A DNA stretch of 5,200 bases from an uncultured Clostridia bacterium (GTDB lineage: Bacteria; Bacillota; Clostridia; UBA1381). The notes beneath the pieces are model-generated. The model was given only the letters and a program-made list of their open reading frames with translations. It was not told the DNA's origin and ran no database searches. The position numbers were made by a program, and so were the translations under genes. How positions within the stretch are numbered: position 1 is the first letter of the stretch; every line of letters starts with the position of its first letter. Shown here piece after piece: positions 1-5,071 of this stretch. The DNA is taken from positions 1 to 5,200 of the forward strand of contig CALXSW010000132.1 in assembly GCA_944391255.1 (NCBI GenBank), read 5' to 3'.

Positions 1-1
1 G

Positions 2-97
2 TCTTCCGGCGGCGGTTCAGCATCGGGCGAAACTTCTTCGGGAGGATCGTCTTCCGGCGGTTCTGAAGGCAGCGCCGGAATGATCGAAGCGGAATAA
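2..97 (+). CDS. C-terminal end of an unidentified Ser/Gly-rich protein (partial)
   Basis: One open frame enters from the left edge and stops at TAA 95-97, giving 31 visible residues. They are almost all Ser, Gly, Glu and Ala (SSGGGSASGE near the start, then TSSGGSSSGG) and end in MIEAE. The 12-mer GTCTTCCGGCGG occurs at 1-12 and again at 49-60, 48 bases apart and therefore in frame, so the low complexity comes from a short internal repeat. Such tails are usually disordered linkers and are common at the ends of secreted or surface proteins, but the functional part lies outside the window and no family can be named. The frame is supported by its biased composition and by the non-coding DNA after the stop. 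A chance open frame of this length cannot be fully excluded. Confidence 0.6.
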   Translation, partial: SSGGGSASGETSSGGSSSGGSEGSAGMIEAE

Positions 98-110
98 GCC
101 GGCATACAGC

Positions 111-139
111 GCGACAGATAGAAAAATCTTAGCTGTCGC
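111..139. repeat. Inverted repeat downstream of the left-edge gene
   Basis: GCGACAG (111-117) is exactly complementary to CTGTCGC (133-139) around a 15-nt AT-rich interior that can add about three more pairs. It lies 13 nt after the stop of the left-edge gene, where a terminator would be expected, but there is no T-run on its 3' side. It may be a weak or RNA-stabilising terminator, or chance. The rest of 98-180 shows nothing else that I can support. Confidence 0.35.
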
Positions 140-180
140 ACAACTGCCGTCTATCAGACTTAAAATTCACGCGGCAAAGC

Positions 181-209
181 TTGACAAAACTATGTATTTA
201 TGATAAAAT
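181..209 (+). promoter_or_regulatory. Sigma-A-type promoter for icd with extended -10
   Basis: A perfect -35 TTGACA (181-186) is followed by a 17-nt spacer and the -10 hexamer TAAAAT (204-209), which matches TATAAT at five of six positions. TG at 201-202 one base upstream makes an extended -10 element. Transcription would start near 216, giving a leader of about 70 nt before the icd start codon. An 11-bp palindrome, TTTATGATAAA (197-207), spans the spacer/-10 junction and could be an operator, though it may simply reflect AT-richness. Confidence 0.8.
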
Positions 210-223
210 ATTATACGATCGAT

Positions 224-256
224 GGGGATTTCGGGATATTCGGAATCCCCTGTTTT
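224..256 (+). terminator. Terminator-like hairpin in the icd 5' leader
   Basis: Bases 224-233 pair with 241-250: ten pairs including one T-G wobble, with GGGG/CCCC at the base and a 7-nt loop. The stem is followed by TGTTTTAT (251-258), a short T-rich tract. This is the form of an intrinsic terminator, but it sits after the predicted icd start site (about 216) and before the icd ribosome binding site (271-276). It could be an attenuator for icd, a 5'-end mRNA stabiliser, or the terminator of the left-edge gene that icd transcripts read through. Its 3' arm (CCTG 249-252) could alternatively pair with CAGG (270-273) at the ribosome binding site, a weak four-pair option. I recognise no riboswitch aptamer, and there is little room for one upstream of the hairpin. 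Confidence 0.55.
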
Positions 257-285
257 ATAGAAAACGTATCAGGAGGCTTTAAACA

Positions 286-1494
286 ATGGCAAAAATTCAG
301 ATGACCACTCCTCTCGTTGAGATGGATGGCGACGAAATGACAAGAGTTATATGGAAGATGATAAAGGATATCCTTATCGAGCCATATATCGACCTTAAGA
401 CAGAATATTATGATCTCGGCCTTGAGCACAGAAACGAAACTGACGATCAGGTTACTATCGATTCAGCTGAGGCTACAAAGAAATACGGAGTTGCAGTAAA
501 GTGCGCTACCATAACACCTAACGCTGCGCGTATGACAGAATACAACCTCAAGGAAATGTGGAAATCACCTAACGGAACTATCCGTGCGGCTCTTGACGGA
601 ACAGTGTTCAGAACACCTATACTCGTTAAGGGTATCGTTCCATATATCCCTACATGGACAAAGCCTATAACTATAGCGCGTCACGCTTACGGCGATGTTT
701 ACAAAAATGTTGAAATGCAGGTTCCTGCCGGCGGCAAGGCTGAGCTTGTTTACACTGACAAGGACGGAAACGTTTCAAGAGAAACTATCCTCGATTTCAA
801 GACAAGCGGAATTATCCAGGGACTTCATAACAAAGATGACAGTATCGCTTCATTTGCCCGCGCATGCTTTAATTACGCGCTCGACTTAAAGCAGGATCTT
901 TGGTTTGCTACAAAGGACACTATCTCAAAGAAGTATGACCACCGCTTTAAGGATATATTCCAGGAGATATTTGATTCAGAATACAAAGAAAAGTTTGATG
1001 AGGCAGGCATAGAATACTTCTATACTCTCATTGACGACGCTGTAGCGCGCGTTATACGTTCAGAGGGCGGATATATCTGGGCTTGCAAGAACTATGACGG
1101 CGACGTTATGTCAGACATGGTAGCCACAGCTTATGGCTCACTCGCTATGATGACATCAGTTCTCGTTTCACCGTCAGGTGTTTATGAATACGAGGCAGCA
1201 CACGGAACTGTTCAGCGTCATTACTACAAGTACCTCAAGGGCGAATCAACATCAACAAACTCTGTTGCCACAATATTCGCATGGTCAGGCGCGTTTAGAA
1301 AGCGCGGCGAGCTTGATAATCTTCCGGAGCTTGTAAAATACGCTGACTGCCTTGAAAAAGCTACTATCCAGACAATAGAGGACGGAGTTATGACAGGCGA
1401 TCTTTACAGCATGTCAAAGCTTGAAAACAAGACAAAGGTCGATACAGAAGGCTTCCTCAAAGCCGTTGACGAAAGACTTAAGGCTATGCTTTAA
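286..1494 (+). CDS. icd: NADP-dependent isocitrate dehydrogenase, type II (eukaryote-like) homodimeric form
   Basis: This cytoplasmic enzyme oxidatively decarboxylates isocitrate to 2-oxoglutarate and makes NADPH; in anaerobes with a partial TCA cycle it mainly supplies glutamate carbon. The 402 residues match the full length of the family that includes human IDH1/IDH2 rather than E. coli Icd. Visible signatures are VEMDGDEMTR (11-20), the substrate loop SPNGTIR (94-100) with R100, R109, RHAYGD (132-137) with R132, Y139, catalytic K210 in ATKDT, metal-binding D250 in LIDDA and D273/D277 in NYDGDVMSD, and HGTVQRHY (306-313), whose R311-H312 equal the human NADP 2'-phosphate-binding pair R314-H315. 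All expected catalytic residues are present. R258 replaces the human K260 near the cofactor, a conservative change. AGGAGG (271-276) lies 9 nt before the ATG and fixes the start. The gene ends in tandem stops TAATAA and appears monocistronic, between its own promoter and a strong terminator. Confidence 0.97.
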   Translation: MAKIQMTTPLVEMDGDEMTRVIWKMIKDILIEPYIDLKTEYYDLGLEHRNETDDQVTIDSAEATKKYGVAVKCATITPNAARMTEYNLKEMWKSPNGTIRAALDGTVFRTPILVKGIVPYIPTWTKPITIARHAYGDVYKNVEMQVPAGGKAELVYTDKDGNVSRETILDFKTSGIIQGLHNKDDSIASFARACFNYALDLKQDLWFATKDTISKKYDHRFKDIFQEIFDSEYKEKFDEAGIEYFYTLIDDAVARVIRSEGGYIWACKNYDGDVMSDMVATAYGSLAMMTSVLVSPSGVYEYEAAHGTVQRHYYKYLKGESTSTNSVATIFAWSGAFRKRGELDNLPELVKYADCLEKATIQTIEDGVMTGDLYSMSKLENKTKVDTEGFLKAVDERLKAML

Positions 1495-1501
1495 TAAAAA
1501 C

Positions 1502-1554
1502 AAAGCTGACATAGAGGGCGTTCATCAAAACGCGCCTCCGGTCAGCTTTTTTTA
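1502..1554. terminator. Bidirectional intrinsic terminator between icd and the converging cca unit
   Basis: AAAGCTGAC (1502-1510) pairs with GTCAGCTTT (1541-1549). A second inner stem pairs 1514-1520 with 1531-1538 around one bulged base, closing a 10-nt loop. On the plus strand a run of seven T (1547-1553) follows and serves icd. On the minus strand the A-rich run at 1495-1504 becomes a T-rich tail and serves the cca unit. The TAA of the minus-strand small gene lies at 1552-1554, so its last codons overlap the icd terminator T-tract. Confidence 0.9.
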
Positions 1555-1767
1555 TTTCTTCTTTTTTCTCATCACCAGATACACAATAAATTCTATTATC
1601 AGCACCGGAACACCGCATATAAGACTCAAAAGCACCGGCGTATATACAGTATATCCCTCTCCCGCTCCATTTCTGAACACGCTTGTCATTCCGGCAAGCG
1701 CCGCCAATATTACGAGCGCTATAGTTATAAGCAACACGACATATGCCGTTTTTTCTCCCTTGTTCAT
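1552..1767 (-). CDS. Small two-helix membrane protein, translationally coupled to cca
   Basis: This 71-residue protein belongs to no family I recognise. Residues 2-6 are polar (NKGEK), residues 8-30 form a hydrophobic helix, 31-42 a short Gly-rich loop, 43-66 a second hydrophobic helix, and 67-71 a basic tail (RKKKK). With the basic charge at both ends, the positive-inside rule predicts both termini in the cytoplasm and the loop outside. Its ATG overlaps the cca stop as ATGA (1767-1764), the classic layout for coupled translation. AAGGA (1781-1777), 9 nt upstream, is encoded within the last cca codons. It is therefore the second gene of a cca transcript. The membrane character, ribosome binding site and exact overlap argue for a real gene; nothing indicates a role in tRNA processing. 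Confidence 0.85.
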   Translation of the reverse strand: MNKGEKTAYVVLLITIALVILAALAGMTSVFRNGAGEGYTVYTPVLLSLICGVPVLIIEFIVYLVMRKKKK

Positions 1768-3137
1768 TTCTTTTTATCCTTTCTCTTTTTCTTTCCCGCA
1801 TACGATAGAGTCTGCTTAATAGCAGAGTCCTTCTCCACTCCTGCAAGGCGCAGCTTATGCGCATATCTTAACGCGTCGCCTAAGCTCTCGCCCGGCTCAA
1901 GTCCGGCGTCAATAAGATCTTTTCCCGTGACATACGGCCTTGACATATATTCCATAAAAACGCCGTATCTCTCCGTGAGAAAATCAAGATTTTCAGCAAG
2001 CTTTTTATCATCGCGCGGCAGCTTTCCGCGCCCGTCACACTGCGACAGCGCTATAAGATCGAGAGGCGCTGCCGACTCGTCAAACATCCTGTTCGTAGAT
2101 TTTACAGAAGATCCGGCGCCGGCTGCCACATTCGGTTTCATATGGAGCGCTGTCATATTGAGCGCGTATTTTATCATGTCACGCTCATTTGTGAGCCGTT
2201 TTAGAAAACTTTCAACATATTTTAACCCCTTGATCTCATGCATATAGGCATGAGCCACGCCGTCCTTTATCTCTGTAGCCTCAGGCTTTCCCAGATCATG
2301 AACAAGCGCTGATATCATAAAATATAATGGGCACGAGACCGTATCACGAACTTTTGCAGCCTCATCAAGCACCATCATCGTATGAGTCCAGACGTCGCCT
2401 TCTTTATGATAATTTTCATTCTGCTTTACGCCTATCAGCTTTTTAAGCTCGTAAAACCAGAAATCGAGCTGGTCAGTTTTTCTGAGCACCTCGAAAAATA
2501 CAGACGGCGTTTCCGCTTGCATAAGAGCCTTTTTCATCTCGCCCATCACGCGTTCCGCTGAAAGCGATGTTATATCTATCCCTCTGCAAAGCTCCTCCGT
2601 TTTTGGCGCTATCTTAAACCCCAGCCGCGCTGAAAACTGAGCCGCGCGCAGCACCCTGAGCGGATCCTCGGGAAATGAGTTATCATCGACGTGACGTATT
2701 ATCCTGTTTTTTATATCATCAATACCGCCGTAATTGTCCTTTATCTCGCCTGTAAGCACATTGCGCATTATTGAATTTATCGTAAAATCACGCCGTCTTG
2801 CCGCCTCTTTCTCGCCTATATACGGATCTACATCTATCCGAAAATCACGGTGACCGCTGCCCGTAGCCTTTTCTCGTCGCGGCATAGCGATATCCACATT
2901 ATACCCTTTAAGACTATAGACACCAAAGCTCTTTCCCGTTTCAATTCTCTTCCCAAGACCGTCAAGCACGATCTCAAGCTCTGACGGGATAATATTATGG
3001 ATCTCTATATCTATATCCTTGCTCTCTTTTCCCATCATCATATCCCTAACACAGCCGCCCACAAAATACGCTGTTCCTCCGCGCTCCGCCGCTTTTTCGG
3101 CTATCCTGTACACGATATCATCCATCATACCACGCAT
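1764..3137 (-). CDS. cca: CCA tRNA nucleotidyltransferase (class II) with HD domain
   Basis: The enzyme adds or repairs the 3' CCA end of tRNAs from CTP and ATP without a template. In the 457 residues the order is: class II nucleotidyltransferase head with FVGGCVRD (25-32) and the metal-binding pair D41/D43 in DIDIE; RRRDFTINS (114-122), the sugar-selecting motif; EDPLRVLRAAQFSARLGF (157-174), holding the EDxxR base-recognition motif (E157, D158, R161) and R164; then a C-terminal HD phosphohydrolase-like domain with H252, H280-D281 (ALVHDLGKP), H300, H332 and D368. All visible catalytic residues are intact. Sequence alone does not separate a full CCA-adding enzyme from an A-adding one or a poly(A) polymerase relative; the EDxxR motif and single-copy look favour CCA-adding. 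The first ATG is chosen because AGGA (3151-3148) lies 10 nt upstream, whereas M4 would be 19 nt away. The C terminus is a lysine-rich tail (445-457, nine Lys and one Arg in the last nine-to-ten charged positions). It is the first gene of a two-gene unit. Confidence 0.93.
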   Translation of the reverse strand: MRGMMDDIVYRIAEKAAERGGTAYFVGGCVRDMMMGKESKDIDIEIHNIIPSELEIVLDGLGKRIETGKSFGVYSLKGYNVDIAMPRREKATGSGHRDFRIDVDPYIGEKEAARRRDFTINSIMRNVLTGEIKDNYGGIDDIKNRIIRHVDDNSFPEDPLRVLRAAQFSARLGFKIAPKTEELCRGIDITSLSAERVMGEMKKALMQAETPSVFFEVLRKTDQLDFWFYELKKLIGVKQNENYHKEGDVWTHTMMVLDEAAKVRDTVSCPLYFMISALVHDLGKPEATEIKDGVAHAYMHEIKGLKYVESFLKRLTNERDMIKYALNMTALHMKPNVAAGAGSSVKSTNRMFDESAAPLDLIALSQCDGRGKLPRDDKKLAENLDFLTERYGVFMEYMSRPYVTGKDLIDAGLEPGESLGDALRYAHKLRLAGVEKDSAIKQTLSYAGKKKRKDKKK

Positions 3138-3219
3138 AATATAATTATCCTAAAATAAGGACTGTTATATTAAAAACCCCTTTCAGCGAAAATTTCATAA
3201 AGTTTAGTGCTTAATTGAT

Positions 3220-3248
3220 ATTGTACCATATGAAATATAAAATTTCAA
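3220..3248 (-). promoter_or_regulatory. Promoter for cca with extended -10
   Basis: Reading the minus strand, TTGAAA (3248-3243) is separated by exactly 17 nt from TACAAT (3225-3220), each one mismatch from consensus, and TGG directly precedes the -10 hexamer as an extended -10 element. Transcription would start near 3213, leaving a leader of about 75 nt before the cca ATG. No convincing structured RNA is visible in that leader. Confidence 0.75.
3231..3247. repeat. Small dyad within the cca promoter
   Basis: TGAAAT (3231-3236) and ATTTCA (3242-3247) form a perfect six-base inverted repeat around a 5-nt AT spacer. The dyad covers the cca spacer and most of the -35 hexamer, a place where a repressor could act. 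The surrounding DNA is very AT-rich, so chance is a fair explanation. Confidence 0.3.
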
Positions 3249-3290
3249 GTATCACGATGATATATAAAGTCAAAATATTACATAAAAAGT

Positions 3291-3313
3291 TCAGATATCA
3301 CCATTAAATCTGA
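3291..3313. promoter_or_regulatory. Candidate operator/activator dyad next to the rhaB -35
   Basis: TCAGAT (3291-3296) and ATCTGA (3308-3313) form a perfect inverted repeat with an 11-nt spacer and end one base before the rhaB -35 hexamer. Another ATCTG copy lies at 3321-3325 inside the promoter spacer. The position suits a transcription factor touching RNA polymerase at the -35 element. No regulator gene is present in the window, so the binding protein is unknown, and the assignment rests on symmetry and position alone. Confidence 0.4.
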
Positions 3314-3342
3314 TTGACATATCTGCAAATATATTGTATAAT
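3314..3342 (+). promoter_or_regulatory. Perfect-consensus sigma-A promoter for rhaB
   Basis: TTGACA (3314-3319), a 17-nt spacer and TATAAT (3337-3342) match the sigma-A/sigma-70 consensus at all twelve positions. Transcription would begin near 3349, giving a short leader of roughly 29 nt that contains the AAAGGAG ribosome binding site (3361-3367) and leaves no room for a riboswitch. A promoter this good normally needs repression or promoter-clearance limits if the gene is to be sugar-controlled. Confidence 0.9.
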
Positions 3343-3377
3343 ATTGTTATGAAATAATCTAAAGGAGAGAAAATACT

Positions 3378-4871
3378 ATGTCTAAAATTTACAAATTTCT
3401 CGCTTTCGACTTCGGCGCTTCATCAGGCCGCGCGATCCTTGCAAAGTTCGATGGCGAAAAGCTTACACTTGAGGAAAAGCACCGCTTTTCAAATGATCCT
3501 GTGAATATAAACGGCGATCTTCACTGGGATGTTCTTCGTCTGTTTTTTGAGATCAAGCAGGGTATTTTAAAGTGTGCCAACTCAGGCGACAGGGATATCG
3601 ACTGTATCGGCATAGACACTTGGGGAGTTGACTACGGCTTGCTTGACGAGCATGATAAGCTCATAGGCAACCCGTATCATTATCGTGACACAAGAACAGA
3701 AGGAATGTATGACGAGGCGTTCAAGCTTGTTCCTAAAGAAGATATCTTCAAGGAAACAGGTATCGCGTTCAACTGGTTCAACACATTGTTCCAGCTTCTT
3801 TCTGCTAAGATCAATGACGACACAGCGCTTAAGAACGCTAAAACACTTCTCTTTATGCCTGACCTCTTTAATTTCTTCCTCACAGGCGAGAAGAAAACTG
3901 AATATACTATAGCTTCAACAGCTCAGATGTACAATTCAGAAAAATATGAATGGTCATACGATATGCTTGAAAAGCTCGGCATAAGAACTGATATCCTTAC
4001 AGATGTCATCCACCCGGGCGAGATCGTTGGAACTATAAAGCCGGAGCTTGCGGAAGAGCTCGGTATAGCTGAAGTTCCTGTTGTCGCAGTAGCATCGCAT
4101 GACACAGGTTCAGCCGTAGCAGCAGTTCCTGTAGTTGACAAGAAAGATTTCATTTACATATCATCGGGAACATGGTCGCTCATGGGCGTAGAGCTTGACA
4201 AGCCTAATATTTCAGAAGGCGCTTTCGAATATAACTTCACAAACGAGGGCGGCGTTAACAAGACGATACGTTTCCTTAAGAATATCATGGGTTTGTGGCT
4301 CATTCAGGAAAGCCGCCGTCAGTGGGACAGAGAGGGTACTCTCCTTTCATTTGACGAGCTTGAGCAGGAAGCAAGAGAAGCTGAACCGTTCGCAAGCCTT
4401 ATCGATCCTGACTATCCGGCATTCCAGACTCCGGGCAATATGCCTAAGAGAATAAGAGAATACTGCAAGATGACAGGTCAGAAAGTTCCTGAAACAACAG
4501 GCGCTGTTGTAAGATGTATCGCGGAATCACTCGGTTTCAGATACCGTTACACTGTTGAGGGTATGGAAAAGGTTACAGGCAACAAGTACAACGTTATAAA
4601 TATCGTGGGCGGCGGCATAAAGGACAAGATGATATGCCAGTTCACAGCCAACGCTACAAAGAGAGTTGTAAACGCCGGACCTGTTGAGGCTACAAGCATC
4701 GGCAACATCATCGTTCAGGGTATAGCAATGGGTGCTATAAAAGATCTTAACGAGGGTCGCAAGGTCGTAAGAAACAGCTTTGATATAGCAGAATATCAGC
4801 CGCAGGACAGCGAGGCATGGGATGCAGCGTATGAAAAGTGGCTTTCGATCATTGCTAAAACACAGAAATAA
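3378..4871 (+). CDS. rhaB: Rhamnulokinase (FGGY carbohydrate kinase family)
   Basis: RhaB phosphorylates L-rhamnulose with ATP to L-rhamnulose 1-phosphate, the second cytoplasmic step of L-rhamnose breakdown. The 497 residues fit the family length (about 470-500) and contain both actin-like FGGY halves. Signatures in order are FDFGASSGR (10-18, ATP phosphate loop), GIDTWGVDYGLLD (78-90, sugar-side motif), YHYRDTRTEGM (100-110), ASHDTGSAVAAVP (239-251) with the expected catalytic base D242, YISSGTWSLMGVE (260-272), NFTNEGG (286-292), and VGGGIKDKMICQFTANA (410-426, adenosine/phosphate region). The DFGASSGR and GTWSLMGVE versions are typical of rhamnulokinases rather than xylulo- or glycerol kinases, though substrate range is not proved by sequence. 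AAAGGAG lies 10 nt before the ATG. No frameshift or missing key residue is seen. The rhamnose isomerase, aldolase, transporter and regulator are not adjacent, so they must be elsewhere. It is followed by a small membrane ORF, probably on the same mRNA. Confidence 0.94.
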   Translation: MSKIYKFLAFDFGASSGRAILAKFDGEKLTLEEKHRFSNDPVNINGDLHWDVLRLFFEIKQGILKCANSGDRDIDCIGIDTWGVDYGLLDEHDKLIGNPYHYRDTRTEGMYDEAFKLVPKEDIFKETGIAFNWFNTLFQLLSAKINDDTALKNAKTLLFMPDLFNFFLTGEKKTEYTIASTAQMYNSEKYEWSYDMLEKLGIRTDILTDVIHPGEIVGTIKPELAEELGIAEVPVVAVASHDTGSAVAAVPVVDKKDFIYISSGTWSLMGVELDKPNISEGAFEYNFTNEGGVNKTIRFLKNIMGLWLIQESRRQWDREGTLLSFDELEQEAREAEPFASLIDPDYPAFQTPGNMPKRIREYCKMTGQKVPETTGAVVRCIAESLGFRYRYTVEGMEKVTGNKYNVINIVGGGIKDKMICQFTANATKRVVNAGPVEATSIGNIIVQGIAMGAIKDLNEGRKVVRNSFDIAEYQPQDSEAWDAAYEKWLSIIAKTQK

Positions 4872-4903
4872 TTGTAAATAAAAAGTGCGGGAGGATAAAT
4901 ATT

Positions 4904-5026
4904 ATGAAGCTTTTTAAAAAAGATGATCCTAATTATAAGTTGAAAATGCTTGTATTTATAGAAGGACTTATCCTTGTCGCGCTGATGATAGCTACTATAA
5001 TTGTAGCGATAATAAAATTTGGATAA
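4904..5026 (+). CDS. 40-aa single-helix membrane protein downstream of rhaB
   Basis: An ATG at 4904 opens a 40-codon frame ending at TAA 5024-5026. GGGAGGA (4889-4895) stands about 8-9 nt before it, one of the better ribosome binding sites in the window. The product begins with a charged segment (MKLFKKDDPNYKLK, 1-14) and continues as one uninterrupted hydrophobic helix (15-37) ending in KFG. The lysines before the helix predict a cytoplasmic N terminus; there is no signal-peptide cleavage motif, so it should stay membrane-anchored. It starts 32 nt after the rhaB stop with no terminator between and has one just after it, so it is likely co-transcribed with rhaB. I recognise no family. The ribosome binding site plus a clean helix argue for a real gene, although at this length chance is not excluded. 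Confidence 0.75.
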   Translation: MKLFKKDDPNYKLKMLVFIEGLILVALMIATIIVAIIKFG

Positions 5027-5035
5027 ATCAAAATG

Positions 5036-5069
5036 GGCTGTAGCAAAATTTGCTACAGCCTCTTTAATT
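5036..5069. terminator. Intrinsic terminator after the rhaB unit, probably bidirectional
   Basis: GGCTGTAGCA (5036-5045) pairs perfectly with TGCTACAGCC (5051-5060); the symmetry continues into an AT loop. The plus-strand tail is TCTTTAATT (5061-5069), a modest T-tract. Reading the minus strand the tail is CATTTTGATTT, also T-rich, so the hairpin can end both the rhaB unit and the converging SLH gene, which stops 12 nt away. Confidence 0.85.
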
Positions 5070-5071
5070 GC

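Noticed and set aside
1..97. The Ser/Gly repeat at the left edge as a tandem DNA repeat or CRISPR-like element.
   Set aside because: The 12-mer repeat is in frame, occurs only twice and is explained by the low-complexity Ser/Gly coding sequence.
222..260. A 12-codon leader-peptide-like frame (ATG to TAG) lying within the icd leader hairpin.
   Set aside because: There is no ribosome binding site and almost no transcript before its ATG, and its codons show no run of a regulatory amino acid, so it is most simply a by-product of the hairpin.
211..429. Minus-strand 72-codon frame across the icd start.
   Set aside because: It lies antisense to the icd promoter leader and conserved N terminus, and its product looks like a shadow of icd.
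1421..1819. Plus-strand 132-codon frame crossing the icd end and terminator.
   Set aside because: It overlaps the well-supported icd 3' end, the terminator and the minus-strand small gene; its low-complexity Phe/Ser/Pro product reflects reverse reading of lysine-rich genes.
1484..1864. Minus-strand 126-codon frame overlapping the cca end and the 71-aa gene.
   Set aside because: It is in a different frame from both supported genes, is Arg/Lys-rich without domain signal, and runs through the terminator into icd.
1927..2247. Plus-strand 106-codon frame antisense to cca.
   Set aside because: It is antisense to the conserved Cca HD domain with no convincing ribosome binding site or family signal.
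3181..3191. Small hairpin TTTCAGCGAAA near the cca leader.
   Set aside because: It has only four pairs around a 3-nt loop, too weak to support as a terminator or regulatory stem.
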